A stretch of DNA of 64,000 nt from Weeksellaceae bacterium (GCA_019459455.1 JAIBEX010000009.1:186001-250000); one strand, 5' to 3'; shown: positions 8,711-17,364, numbered from the stretch's first letter. The notes: generated by a model not told the origin, from the sequence alone. A program made the numbers and translations.

Positions 8711-8737
8711 CAAATATAATTTTTTTTTGCATACAAA
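8711..8737 (-). promoter_or_regulatory. Candidate promoter of lipoprotein gene 2
   Basis: On the minus strand TTTG (8734-8737) precedes TATATTTG (8711-8718) by 15 bases. The box ends 25 bases before the start codon. The spacer is a little short for the class. Confidence 0.5.
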
Positions 8738-8754
8738 TTAAAGATTTGTATTTC

Positions 8755-8780
8755 TTAAAAAACCCTACATTTCTGTAAGG
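8755..8780 (-). terminator. Terminator of lipoprotein gene 3
   Basis: On the minus strand CCTTACA and TGTAGGG pair with one G-T wobble around a GAAA tetraloop, followed by six T's. It lies 25 bases past the stop of the 8806-9681 gene. Confidence 0.65.
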
Positions 8781-8805
8781 TCTGTGGAGTTTTTATACCG
8801 ATGTC

Positions 8806-9681
8806 CTACGGTGCCGGTTGGTACAGATAACTTCTGAAACCATTGGATACCGGGTAATTGTGTGTATCAAACTTATAAGTGTAGTTGGTTTCAACCGGAG
8901 TTGCTGTGCCAGCGGTAAATTTCAGTTTACCTGCGTTATTGTCCGACATATAGGCATACATGTCCGGGAAGACGCTGGATACGCTGACTAAATAATTATC
9001 TGCGATTCCGAGGTAAGGATTATTTCTCCAGTCATAGTTGCTGTATTCGTAAGTGTTTTTAACACTGCTCAGGATTACCCCTGTGGTGGTATTTACTACA
9101 TTTTTGCTGGATTCGATTTTAGCAACATTTACCCCGTCATAGGTAATTGCATCTGTTACCGTATCCGGATAAACGTAAATATTGGGTGTTGCAGGGTTTA
9201 CTGCAGCAATTTTCTTATAGGCATTGATGATCCTTCCGGCACCGTCATAATTGAATATGCTGATGGCGTGTTTTGTGTGCGTAGTTCCTACATAGAAATC
9301 ATTCATAAGACTCACCATTCTGCCGGTAGCATTATCATAGTTGGGAATCAGTACATATCTTCCGTTTGATGAACCACCGGGAACAGTTCCGTTGATTTCC
9401 ACTTTTGAAATTTTATCACCAAGATAATAAACATATATTGCCTGATTTTCCTGAACAGCAGTCCCATTATACGTGAAACGGTCTATTTTAAAAAGTTTTC
9501 CGTTGTTGTGTGCATATTCTTCAACTGTCTGGTTGTTCACCATCACCTTCTTAACCATTCTGGGACCGGATATATCGTTAGGGTCATCCCATCCATACAC
9601 CTGAGCAGGATCGGATTCTGCACATGAATTTAAAAGTACAAGGCCTATAATAAGACTTAAAAATTGTAATATTCTCTTCAT
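8806..9681 (-). CDS. Lipoprotein 3 of a four-gene tandem family
   Basis: 291 residues with a signal peptide and the lipobox cysteine in NSCAES near residue 20. Directly after the cysteine it reads DPAQVYGWDDP and then GPRMVKK; the next gene has the matching DPAMVYGW and GPRILHK, so genes 3 and 4 are the closest pair. The body contains beta-repeat units such as NYDGAGRI. The C-terminal hallmark is YSNYDWRNNPY, then a TYKFDTHNYPVS segment. Function is unknown. A good -33/-7 promoter lies just upstream and a terminator downstream. Confidence 0.8.
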   Translation of the reverse strand: MKRILQFLSLIIGLVLLNSCAESDPAQVYGWDDPNDISGPRMVKKVMVNNQTVEEYAHNNGKLFKIDRFTYNGTAVQENQAIYVYYLGDKISKVEINGTVPGGSSNGRYVLIPNYDNATGRMVSLMNDFYVGTTHTKHAISIFNYDGAGRIINAYKKIAAVNPATPNIYVYPDTVTDAITYDGVNVAKIESSKNVVNTTTGVILSSVKNTYEYSNYDWRNNPYLGIADNYLVSVSSVFPDMYAYMSDNNAGKLKFTAGTATPVETNYTYKFDTHNYPVSNGFRSYLYQPAP

Positions 9682-9708
9682 ATTAAAAATTTATAATTTT
9701 ATAACATA

Positions 9709-9740
9709 CAAAACTAATTTTTTTTTTGAAGATACGGCAA
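9709..9740 (-). promoter_or_regulatory. Candidate promoter of lipoprotein gene 3
   Basis: On the minus strand TTG (9738-9740), 21 bases, then TAGTTTTG (9709-9716). Spacing fits the Bacteroidota -33/-7 consensus. The box ends 27 bases before the start codon. Confidence 0.6.
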
Positions 9741-9816
9741 TATTTTACTGTTAAAGTTTCAGACCTCACATCAAAAACCAGAATTAAAAAAGGAAAATCA
9801 GCAAATCATAAACGGT

Positions 9817-10674
9817 TTACTGAACGGGTTTATAATGAAATTTATATATACCTTGCGAATCGGAAATCAGATAATTCTGAGGATCATACAGCAGGCTTAG
9901 ATTTTCTACAAAGGGAGGTTGAAAAGCAGTTTCGACCAATAATTTGGTGGGATTGTTATAGCTGAGATTACCAAAATCTGGAAATGCCAAAATGCCCATT
10001 CCTATGTTAAATTCCTTAGACAATGTCGTGAATGGATTGATTTTATTATCATGATTTTCAAACCTGAAAACCATCCACCCCATCGGATCTAAAGGCTCAT
10101 AACTCCCGTCGCTATGTATTACACTCCCATTCTCGTTAACCTTTGTGACATTATCGCCAACCCACGTTATTTCGTTCACTCCATAATGCGTAAATACCGT
10201 GCTCAGGTCAGAAAACTTCATTTTTCTGTTAACCTTCGTGACTTTCCCTGAAGAGTTATAAACCAGGGTGTAATGCGTTTCGGTAGAGAAAATGTTGTTC
10301 AATGTCTGTATTCCTACTGCTCCGGAAATCTTTCCGGCAGAATCATAGTTCAGGGTCAGTACTGTAACAAGTTGGTTTTTAGTCCTTATAAGTTTGCTGA
10401 CTTTATTATTACTGTTATATAAAACATCAACCTGAACATTGGAGTTATAATATTTCACCTTTTCCAGGACGCCCGCATTGCTGGAAAAATATTCTCTCTG
10501 GACGGTATTGGAACTGTCTATTTTATGAAGGATCCTGGGACCTGTGATGTTGCCTCCTGGTCCCGAGGGCGTTGGGATGTTCCACCCGTAAACCATTGCC
10601 GGATCTGGTGGTACGCAGGAGAAAATAAACAGAATGGAAATGAAGATGCTTGAATAGAATAAAGATTTTTTCAT
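9817..10674 (-). CDS. Lipoprotein 4 of a four-gene tandem family
   Basis: 285 residues from the ATG at 10674. An in-frame ATG at 10716 would add 14 residues ahead of the signal peptide and would lie upstream of the -7 box, so it is rejected. The lipobox is FSCVPP near residue 20, followed by DPAMVYGW and GPRILHKI as in gene 3. The body has repeated YNSNNKVSKL, YDSAGKISG and YNSSGKVTKV units of the YD-repeat kind. The C-terminal hallmark is degenerate here (FENHDNKINPF, YDPQNYLIS). Function is unknown. The gene is convergent with no neighbour and is preceded by mfd on the same strand. Confidence 0.8.
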   Translation of the reverse strand: MKKSLFYSSIFISILFIFSCVPPDPAMVYGWNIPTPSGPGGNITGPRILHKIDSSNTVQREYFSSNAGVLEKVKYYNSNVQVDVLYNSNNKVSKLIRTKNQLVTVLTLNYDSAGKISGAVGIQTLNNIFSTETHYTLVYNSSGKVTKVNRKMKFSDLSTVFTHYGVNEITWVGDNVTKVNENGSVIHSDGSYEPLDPMGWMVFRFENHDNKINPFTTLSKEFNIGMGILAFPDFGNLSYNNPTKLLVETAFQPPFVENLSLLYDPQNYLISDSQGIYKFHYKPVQ

Positions 10675-10694
10675 AATGTGATGATTTTGTGCAC

Positions 10695-10702
10695 CAAATC
10701 TA
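10695..10702 (-). promoter_or_regulatory. Candidate -7 box of lipoprotein gene 4
   Basis: On the minus strand TAGATTTG, ending 20 bases before the ATG at 10674. The nearest upstream TTG (10727-10729) is 24 bases away, slightly long for the class. Confidence 0.5.
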
Positions 10703-10739
10703 AACAAATTTTCCATTGAAAATCATCAAGCCGAAAAAA

Positions 10740-13700
10740 TTAAGTTAAAATCCTTTCCAGCACCATTGTCACTTCATCCACATTCTTCACTTTCTCCTTT
10801 CTCATCATCAGTTGGTTACCTTCCTTGCCCTGCTTTTCCTTCAGGGTGGCCTCTGCAGGATTTGTGGTGAGGTAAGTCAGAATATGCCTGAATTTTTCAC
10901 TTTGGTAAAATTTATCCTGCGGATTTGATGGAAAATACCCTAAAAACACGCTATTCTTTACCACAATCTTATCAAACCCGATGTCTGCCGCCAGCCACTT
11001 CAGCTCAACCGATTTCAGCAGGTTCCTCGCTTCGCCGGGAAGGGGTCCAAACCGGTCCACCAGTTCATTTTCAAAGGTCAGCAACTCCACCCTGGATTTT
11101 ATATCGGCTAACTTCTGGTAAAGACTTAGACGCTCTTCTGTACTCTGAACATAAGCATCCGGAAGCATGAGTTCCAGATCGGTGTCAATATTGACCTCTT
11201 TTACCGTGTTGATGAGTTTCTTACGGTCCTCCTCGTTGTCAAAAAGATCTTCAAATTCTTCATCGTGCTGCAATTCTTCCAGGGCTTCCTGCATGATCTT
11301 CTGGTAGGTTTCAAAACCCATCTCATTTATGAAACCGCTTTGCTCCGCTCCCAGCAAATCCCCTGCACCCCGGATCTCGAGATCCTTCATCGCAATCTGG
11401 AATCCGCTTCCCAAATCCGAAAACTGCTCAATCGCTTCAAGCCTCTTCCGGGCATCGGAGGTCACCATGTCAAAGGGCGGGGTTATCAGATAACAGAATG
11501 CCTTTCTGTTGCTCCGCCCGACCCTGCCCCGCATCTGATGCAGGTCCGCCATGCCGAATCTCTGGGCGTCATTTATAAAAATCGTATTTGCATTGGGTAC
11601 GTCAACCCCACTTTCCACAATCGTGGTGGAAACAAGGACGTCATATTTCCCTTCCATGAAATCCAGCACATTCTGCTCCAGTTGCTTTCCTTCCATCTGT
11701 CCGTGTCCGGTGATGACCTTCGCATCCGGAACCAGTCTTTGGATCAGTCCGGCAATGTCTTTCAGGTTTTCAATCCTGTTGTTGATGAAATATACCTGTC
11801 CGTCCCTTTGGATCTCATAGGAAACCGCGTCTCGGATCAGTTCCTCATCAAAACCGACAATTTGGGTGTCCACCGGTTGCCGGTTGGGTGGCGGAGTCTT
11901 GATAACCGACAGATCGCGCGCAGCCATGAGGGAAAACTGAAGCGTGCGTGGAATTGGGGTAGCTGTTAAGGTCAGGGTATCTACATTGGCCTTCATGGTC
12001 TTCAGTTTATCCTTCACCGAAACGCCGAATTTGTGTTCCTCATCAATGATCAGAAGCCCGAGATCCTTAAATTTTACCTTCTCGGAAACCAACTGGTGAG
12101 TGCCGATGACGATATCCAGTTTTCCGTTTTCAAGGCCGGCCAGTGTTTCCGCTTTCTGCTTCGCACTCCGGAACCGGTTCATATAGGAGACTTCGACCGG
12201 AAAATCCTTCAGTCTTTCCTTAAAGCTGCGGTAGTGCTGAAAAGCCAGAATGGTGGTGGGAACAAGGATGGCCACCTGCTTACCGTCCGTTGCCGCTTTG
12301 AAGGCTGCCCGTATCGCTACTTCAGTCTTTCCAAAACCTACGTCGCCGCAAACCAGCCTATCCATTACGGTCTGAGCTTCCATATCTTTCTTGATATCAT
12401 TGGTCGCCTTCTCCTGGTCCGGCGTATCCTCATAAATGAAACTGGCTTCAAGCTCATTCTGCAGATAAGAATCCGGAGTGAAGGAGAAACCTTTTGCTGT
12501 TTTCCTTTTGGCGTACAGTTTTATCAGATCAAAAGCAAGCTGCTTCACTTTAGCCTTGGTCTTCTGCTTCAGAGATTTCCAGGCCGGCGATCCCAGTTTG
12601 GAAAGGACGATTTCCCTGTCGTCGGGTCCGTTATATTTTGAAATTTTATGAAGCGAATGGATGCTTACATACAGCAGATCCTGGTTCTTATAGACCAGTT
12701 TGAAGCATTCCTGAACCTTGCCATTGTTGTTCACCTTTACCAGACCCATGAACTTCCCGATACCATGATCAATATGGGCTATAAAGTCCCCAACTTTCAG
12801 GGACATCATGTCTTTTAGGGTCAGTTGCTCAGATTTTGCAAAGGTATTCTTGGCCTTATACCTTTGGTACCGGTCAAAAACCTGATGGTCCGTATAAACA
12901 GAAATTTTAAGATCAGCATCTACAAAACCTTCATGAAGTTCAGATTTGAAGGAATGGAAGGAAACTTCATGGTTCAGTTCCTCCAGAATACTCTCGAGTC
13001 TCTCCTTTTGCTTCTCCGACGAAAAGGAGATCCAGTTCTGATAACCTTCGGCTTTCCTGCTTTTGAGGTCCTCGGCAAGCAACTCAAAATTTTTGTGGAA
13101 CACCGGTTGTGGCTGTTGGTTAAGCGAAATGATTCCCGAAGTAAAATATTGCTGAGAGGTAAAATCTACAAAACGGAATCTTTGCATCTGCTCATCAAAT
13201 ACCTGCTCCGAAATGAAGAGTTCTTCCGGTTTCTGGTGCTTAAGCGCTGTACTGAGGGTTTCAAAATTTTTCTGGGCCCTTTCGTAGAATTCCTTAACCC
13301 TTTTCGCTCCCAGGAAGGCATTTTTTGAGACCACATAACTGTCGTCCTGCAAAAGGTGGAAAAACGGGATTTTAGTTCTTGTTACCGAAAAATTCATGTT
13401 CGATACCAGCTGGAATTCAGTAATCTTTTCCTTTGAAAGCTGCGTTTCCAAATCGAAAATCTTGATACTCTCCACCTCACTGCCAAAAAAGGTAATCCTG
13501 TAAGGCTGTTCACTGGAGTAAGAAAAAACATCCAAAATACCGCCCCTTACAGAAAATTCGCCGGGTTCCGAAACAAAATCGGTTTGGTGAAAATCATATT
13601 GCGTAAGCAGTTCTTCAATAAAATTGAAATCGAGATGGTCGCCTACTTTTATGTTATGCGTGATGGTTTTAAAATCTTCCTTTTTTAGCACTTTTTCGCT

Positions 13701-14093
13701 CAGTGAAGCAAATGAGGCAACGACCACCTTAGGGCTGGTGGAGGAATTGAGTGCATTTAAAACTTCGGTCCTTAAAACCAGGTTGGCATTCTGTACTTTT
13801 TCAATCTGATAAGGCTCCAGATGCGAAGGCGGAAAATAAAGTACGTTTACATCACCGAGCAGGTCTTCCATCTCCGAGGTGATGTAAAGACCTTCTTCCT
13901 TGTCATCAACCAAAAAGAGGATGCTTTTTTTCTGCACCAGGTAGAGTTCCGCGGCTAAAACTGAGGGCGAGGAACCTGCAGATCCTTTCACCGTCACCTT
14001 TTGGTTCTTTTCCAACTGGGAGAATATGTCCGCTCCGAAATTCATTTTCAGGACTTGGGGCAAGAGTGTATCACTGATTTTTTTTAATTCCAT
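10740..14093 (-). CDS. mfd: Transcription-repair coupling factor
   Basis: A DNA translocase that removes stalled RNA polymerase and recruits UvrA to lesions. From the ATG at 14093 it is 1117 residues, normal for Mfd. The order is a UvrB-like N-terminal region, the RNA polymerase-interacting domain around GDFIAHIDHGIGKF, and a RecG-type helicase with Walker A GDVGFGKTE near residue 580, DEEH, and TATPIPRTL. The second RecA lobe ends in QMRGRVGRS, followed by the TRCF C-terminal domain. The frame extends upstream to 14243, but the conserved sequence starts at the ATG at 14093 and a -7 box lies between the two. Confidence 0.97.
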   Translation of the reverse strand: MELKKISDTLLPQVLKMNFGADIFSQLEKNQKVTVKGSAGSSPSVLAAELYLVQKKSILFLVDDKEEGLYITSEMEDLLGDVNVLYFPPSHLEPYQIEKVQNANLVLRTEVLNALNSSTSPKVVVASFASLSEKVLKKEDFKTITHNIKVGDHLDFNFIEELLTQYDFHQTDFVSEPGEFSVRGGILDVFSYSSEQPYRITFFGSEVESIKIFDLETQLSKEKITEFQLVSNMNFSVTRTKIPFFHLLQDDSYVVSKNAFLGAKRVKEFYERAQKNFETLSTALKHQKPEELFISEQVFDEQMQRFRFVDFTSQQYFTSGIISLNQQPQPVFHKNFELLAEDLKSRKAEGYQNWISFSSEKQKERLESILEELNHEVSFHSFKSELHEGFVDADLKISVYTDHQVFDRYQRYKAKNTFAKSEQLTLKDMMSLKVGDFIAHIDHGIGKFMGLVKVNNNGKVQECFKLVYKNQDLLYVSIHSLHKISKYNGPDDREIVLSKLGSPAWKSLKQKTKAKVKQLAFDLIKLYAKRKTAKGFSFTPDSYLQNELEASFIYEDTPDQEKATNDIKKDMEAQTVMDRLVCGDVGFGKTEVAIRAAFKAATDGKQVAILVPTTILAFQHYRSFKERLKDFPVEVSYMNRFRSAKQKAETLAGLENGKLDIVIGTHQLVSEKVKFKDLGLLIIDEEHKFGVSVKDKLKTMKANVDTLTLTATPIPRTLQFSLMAARDLSVIKTPPPNRQPVDTQIVGFDEELIRDAVSYEIQRDGQVYFINNRIENLKDIAGLIQRLVPDAKVITGHGQMEGKQLEQNVLDFMEGKYDVLVSTTIVESGVDVPNANTIFINDAQRFGMADLHQMRGRVGRSNRKAFCYLITPPFDMVTSDARKRLEAIEQFSDLGSGFQIAMKDLEIRGAGDLLGAEQSGFINEMGFETYQKIMQEALEELQHDEEFEDLFDNEEDRKKLINTVKEVNIDTDLELMLPDAYVQSTEERLSLYQKLADIKSRVELLTFENELVDRFGPLPGEARNLLKSVELKWLAADIGFDKIVVKNSVFLGYFPSNPQDKFYQSEKFRHILTYLTTNPAEATLKEKQGKEGNQLMMRKEKVKNVDEVTMVLERILT

Positions 14094-14109
14094 GCGAAAT
14101 TGTACAAGG

Positions 14110-14117
14110 CAAAAATA
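14110..14117 (-). promoter_or_regulatory. Candidate -7 box for mfd
   Basis: On the minus strand TATTTTTG, ending 16 bases before the ATG at 14093. No matching TTG at 17-23 bases upstream. Confidence 0.4.
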
Positions 14118-14252
14118 CGGTTTTCGGGACCTTAAAAACCCGTTTTTATGAGCCTGCAAATTTACAAAATTTAAGCGGTTTTTTTCAGAATTTACACTTT
14201 TGACCTCCATAGCATCCTTTTTGACCACATTAGATTTAAACAATCTACAGTT

Positions 14253-14510
14253 ATGAAAAATCTACTGACATCCTTATTGGTTGTGTTCGGGATTGGATTT
14301 TCATCTGCACAGCAGTTGCCTCCAAAACCACCTAAACCTTCACTACCCAGTTTTCTGAAAAAGAAAAAAGCTAAAAAAGCAAGACATGCTCACCCAAAAC
14401 CGGGAGAACGTCCATATATTTTGACTCCGGACGGAAAAAGGCTTTACCCGGGAGATACCCCACCAAGGCCTAAGGCACCACCCCACTTTCCTAAACCTCC
14501 AGTAAGATAA
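14253..14510 (+). CDS. Small secreted Pro/Lys-rich protein
   Basis: 85 residues: a signal peptide ending at about SSAQQ (residues 1-20), then a highly biased mature part of some 65 residues. It opens with PPKPPKP and contains a KKKKAKKARHAHPK basic block, TPDGKRLYPGDTPP, and a Pro-rich end. The mature protein is strongly basic and probably unstructured. I know no function; such peptides could bind acidic envelope polymers or nucleic acid. It runs divergent from mfd and sits 32 bases before a lipoprotein gene, so the two may be co-transcribed. Signal peptide plus start context make it a credible gene. Confidence 0.6.
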   Translation: MKNLLTSLLVVFGIGFSSAQQLPPKPPKPSLPSFLKKKKAKKARHAHPKPGERPYILTPDGKRLYPGDTPPRPKAPPHFPKPPVR

Positions 14511-14542
14511 AAGAGAAAGTTTATAATCCTAAAAAAAATTAT

Positions 14543-14926
14543 ATGAAAAATATACATAAAATCCTCAGCATCATTGTGGTCTCATTCTTTATTCTAACCG
14601 CCTGCAGTCGTGACGACGACCCGGCTGACAACGATTTCTTCGCCGGGACATACAATGGCAGTGTATCCTACAATGATGGAAGTTCCAACATCAATACTGC
14701 CGACGGAAAAGTCTTTGTAACAAAAATAGCCAGTGGCACTAAATATAATTTCTCGTTCTCTAATGGAATACCTGCCCTGAACGGAATTGAGTTCCAGAAA
14801 ACAGGTGATAACACCCTGATTAACGTCGGATCTACTGCGACTACGTATATAAAAATAGACAATAACGATTTAGACATCCTTTACATTAAGGACGGAAAAA
14901 CCTGGACGGCCAACTGTACGAGATAA
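14543..14926 (+). CDS. Small lipoprotein, unknown function
   Basis: 127 residues. The signal peptide ends in a lipobox, LTACSRDDD, with the cysteine near residue 21. The acidic residues right behind the cysteine resemble the flavobacterial lipoprotein export signal. The mature domain of about 100 residues is beta-rich (FAGTYNGSVSYNDG and later strands) and resembles small calycin-like or lipocalin-like envelope proteins, but I cannot name a family. A terminator follows at 14951-14976. Confidence 0.7.
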   Translation: MKNIHKILSIIVVSFFILTACSRDDDPADNDFFAGTYNGSVSYNDGSSNINTADGKVFVTKIASGTKYNFSFSNGIPALNGIEFQKTGDNTLINVGSTATTYIKIDNNDLDILYIKDGKTWTANCTR

Positions 14927-14950
14927 CCCTTTCACATATATTATTGCTAG

Positions 14951-14976
14951 CTGCTTCCTTTTGGGAGCAGTTTTCT
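14951..14976 (+). terminator. Rho-independent terminator
   Basis: CTGCTTCC and GGGAGCAG pair with one G-T wobble around a TTTT loop and are followed by TTTTCT. It closes the unit of the two small secreted proteins before the GH3 gene. Confidence 0.75.
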
Positions 14977-15048
14977 ATTATAGGAATTAACTGATGCCCA
15001 TCCATAAATTAATTGTGCAGGGATCTTCATCGATAAGTTTTCTTTATT

Positions 15049-15056
15049 TACTTTTG
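15049..15056 (+). promoter_or_regulatory. Candidate -7 box directly upstream of the GH3-family gene
   Basis: TACTTTTG ends three bases before the ATG at 15060. Transcription would begin at about the start codon, giving a leaderless mRNA. It also argues against an in-frame ATG at 14994. No -33 TTG at the usual distance. Confidence 0.45.
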
Positions 15057-15059
15057 CTC

Positions 15060-16559
15060 ATGCTAAATTTCCTAAAAAAGACGGCCGCTAAAATCTGGGC
15101 CGATCGTCACGTTAAAAAAACGGAAGACTTTAAGCACAACGCTGAGAAAAAACAGGAAGAGTTGCTGCTTTCCCTTGTTCAAGCCGCCGGCAAAACCCTT
15201 TTCGGCAGGGAACATGATTTTGCAAACATCCGTTCAGTCATAGAGTTTCAGGAAAGGGTTCCCGTAGCCGATTATGAAGACCTGAAGCCCTATATTGAGA
15301 AGGTAAAAAAAGGACAACGTAATATTCTTTGGACAGAAACTCCGGAATATTTTGCAAAGACCTCCGGAACTACTTCGGGATCAAAATACATCCCCATTTC
15401 CAAAGAGGGCATGCCCTACCAGATTGCGGGAGCACAAAGCGCACTCTTTCATTACATCGCCAAAAAAGGAAATGCGGATTTTGTAAACGGCAAAATGATC
15501 TTCCTGCAGGGAAGCCCCGAACTGGAAGAGGTTTTCGGCATTAAGACCGGCCGGCTTTCCGGGATTGTCGCCCACCATATTCCCGGTTATCTTCAGAAAA
15601 ACCGATTGCCAAGCTGGGAAACAAATATGATTGAAGACTGGGAAACCAAGGTTGGTAAGATTGTAGAGGAAACCGAAAAGGAAAACATGACGCTTATTTC
15701 GGGAATCCCGCCCTGGCTCATCATGTATTTTGAAAAGCTGATTGAGAGAAACGAGAAAAAAATAACGGAACTCTTCCCTAACCTGCAACTCATCATCACC
15801 GGCGGGGTAAATTATGAACCATACCGCGAAAAAATGGAAGAACTCCTGGGCGGGGAAGTGGATATTGTGCAGACCTTCCCAGCCAGCGAAGGATTTTTCG
15901 CCTTTCAGGACGATTACACCCGGGACGGACTGCTGCTGCTCACCGACCATGGCATTTTCTATGAGTTTATTGCTCTTGAAGAATATGGCAAACCCGGCGC
16001 CCGCAGACTGACACTGAAAGAGACAGAACTCAACAAAGATTACGCACTCGTTTTAACAACCAATTCTGGGCTTTGGGCATATTCCATTGGGGATGTCGTG
16101 CGTTTCATATCAAAAAATCCACACCGGATTGCCGTATCAGGAAGGACCAAGCATTTTACCTCCGCATTTGGGGAACATGTGATTGCCTTTGAGGTGGAAG
16201 AGTCCATGAAGGCCACGGTCGAAGAATTCCGTGCACAGGTTACGGAGTTCCATCTTGCTCCCCAAGTGAATCCTGAAGAAGGTTTGCCCTATCATGAATG
16301 GTTGATTGAGTTTGAAAAAGAACCGGAAGATCTTGAAAAATTCAGGATTAAACTCGACCAGGAAATGCGCAAACGCAACACCTACTATAATGATCTGGTG
16401 TCGGGAAATATACTTCAGCCCCTTATGATTTCAAAATTATCAAAAAACGCCTTCCAGGAATATGCAAAGTCGGCAGGGAAACTGGGCGGACAGAATAAAA
16501 TTCCGAGACTGGCCAACGACCGTACGATTGCAGAAACTTTAACGCAATATAAAATTTAA
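15060..16559 (+). CDS. GH3-family acyl-adenylate-forming enzyme
   Basis: 499 residues of the GH3 family, named after plant auxin-inducible amido synthetases. Those activate a carboxylic acid with ATP and join it to an amino acid. The ATP-binding motif SGTTSGSKYIPIS lies near residues 103-115. A TGGVNYEPY segment sits near 249, the second nucleotide motif YEFIALEEYG near 300, and YSIGDVVRF near 340. The natural substrate in bacteria of this phylum is not known to me. The upstream ATG at 14994 would add a hydrophobic 22-residue stretch not typical of this cytosolic family. The gene stands alone between two terminator/promoter regions. Confidence 0.85.
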   Translation: MLNFLKKTAAKIWADRHVKKTEDFKHNAEKKQEELLLSLVQAAGKTLFGREHDFANIRSVIEFQERVPVADYEDLKPYIEKVKKGQRNILWTETPEYFAKTSGTTSGSKYIPISKEGMPYQIAGAQSALFHYIAKKGNADFVNGKMIFLQGSPELEEVFGIKTGRLSGIVAHHIPGYLQKNRLPSWETNMIEDWETKVGKIVEETEKENMTLISGIPPWLIMYFEKLIERNEKKITELFPNLQLIITGGVNYEPYREKMEELLGGEVDIVQTFPASEGFFAFQDDYTRDGLLLLTDHGIFYEFIALEEYGKPGARRLTLKETELNKDYALVLTTNSGLWAYSIGDVVRFISKNPHRIAVSGRTKHFTSAFGEHVIAFEVEESMKATVEEFRAQVTEFHLAPQVNPEEGLPYHEWLIEFEKEPEDLEKFRIKLDQEMRKRNTYYNDLVSGNILQPLMISKLSKNAFQEYAKSAGKLGGQNKIPRLANDRTIAETLTQYKI

Positions 16560-16601
16560 GGACAAATTGACATCCGTTCCTGCTTTTGTGAAAAAAATTT
16601 A

Positions 16602-16609
16602 TAAATTTG
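16602..16609 (+). promoter_or_regulatory. Candidate -7 box of the 16629 lipoprotein gene
   Basis: TAAATTTG ends 19 bases before the ATG at 16629. No TTG at optimal distance. Confidence 0.4.
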
Positions 16610-16628
16610 AGCAAATAAAAAAAATATA

Positions 16629-17000
16629 ATGAGACTATCTTTATCGGCTAAATCTATCTTACTCACCGGAACATTTGTTTTTTCATCCTGTGCGACTACC
16701 AAATATTCCGACGACGTTAACCAGAATAATTTTTCAAACCTGAGAGCGGGCAAACCTTACAGTTTCAAACTGAAGAACAGTACGGAGACCAAAAAGATGC
16801 TCTTTTCAAATTTAACGAAGGACAGTATCATAGGATATTCCACTGCTAAAGATTCTACGAGAATTTCCCTTGCCAAAGCAAATGTCAGAGAGTCCAAAGA
16901 TATCAGGACTGCAAAAATACAGACTGCCGCTTACGTCATTGGAGCTGTGGGTGTAGCGGCAATTGCAATCAGTGCATCTAAAGCCTCCGCAAACGAGTAG
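16629..17000 (+). CDS. Small lipoprotein with C-terminal hydrophobic segment
   Basis: 123 residues. A signal peptide ends in FSSCATTKYSDD (cysteine near residue 20). A middle part reads FKLKNSTETKKM and DSTRISLAKANVRESKD, and a hydrophobic Ala/Val/Ile segment at about residues 100-118 could span a membrane. No known family recognised. It ends 25 bases before the convergent stop of the SugE-type gene. Confidence 0.65.
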   Translation: MRLSLSAKSILLTGTFVFSSCATTKYSDDVNQNNFSNLRAGKPYSFKLKNSTETKKMLFSNLTKDSIIGYSTAKDSTRISLAKANVRESKDIRTAKIQTAAYVIGAVGVAAIAISASKASANE

Positions 17001-17024
17001 CCACATCCTTCCGCTATTTTTATT

Positions 17025-17360
17025 TCAGGAAGAGACCGCTTTCAATCCAACGATTGAGGCAATAAGCGTGCTTACAAAGAAAATCCTCCAGAAGGTTGCC
17101 GGCTCGCTGAAGACAAAAATTCCGGCCAGTACACCCCCTACCGCCCCGATTCCCGTCCACACTGCATACGCGGTGCCGATGGGAATTCCGTTTGCACCGC
17201 TTATGGATTTGTACATGAGGTACATGGATAAAAAAAGGCAAACGCCGAAGCCCAGCCACCAGTAAGTGCTTTCGCGACCCTGCGTTTCCTGCGCCTTGCC
17301 CAGACAGGTAGCAAAACCGGTTTCAAAAAGGCCGGCAATGATGAGAATAATCCAGTTCAT
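17025..17360 (-). CDS. sugE: Small multidrug resistance (SMR) family transporter, SugE/Gdx type
   Basis: 111 residues from the ATG at 17360 with four membrane helices. The essential glutamate of helix 1 is in AGLFETGFA (residue 13). The PIGTAYAVWTGIGAVGG segment near 56-72 closely matches SugE/Gdx of Escherichia coli. Proteins of that subgroup export guanidinium in exchange for protons, while the EmrE subgroup exports aromatic cations; the match is to the former. An upstream in-frame ATG at 17393 would place 11 polar and aromatic residues before the first helix and lies beyond the -7 box, so it is rejected. I see no guanidine riboswitch in the short upstream gap. Confidence 0.85.
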   Translation of the reverse strand: MNWIILIIAGLFETGFATCLGKAQETQGRESTYWWLGFGVCLFLSMYLMYKSISGANGIPIGTAYAVWTGIGAVGGVLAGIFVFSEPATFWRIFFVSTLIASIVGLKAVSS

Positions 17361-17364
17361 AGGG

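Noticed and set aside
9726-9965. A 79-codon frame starting in the gap before the third lipoprotein gene
   Set aside because: It runs into lipoprotein gene 4 on the other strand and has no start signal; the gap itself holds the promoter of gene 3.
11265-11969. A long open frame antisense to mfd
   Set aside because: Fully inside mfd, no start signal, and a composition typical of reverse-strand shadows.
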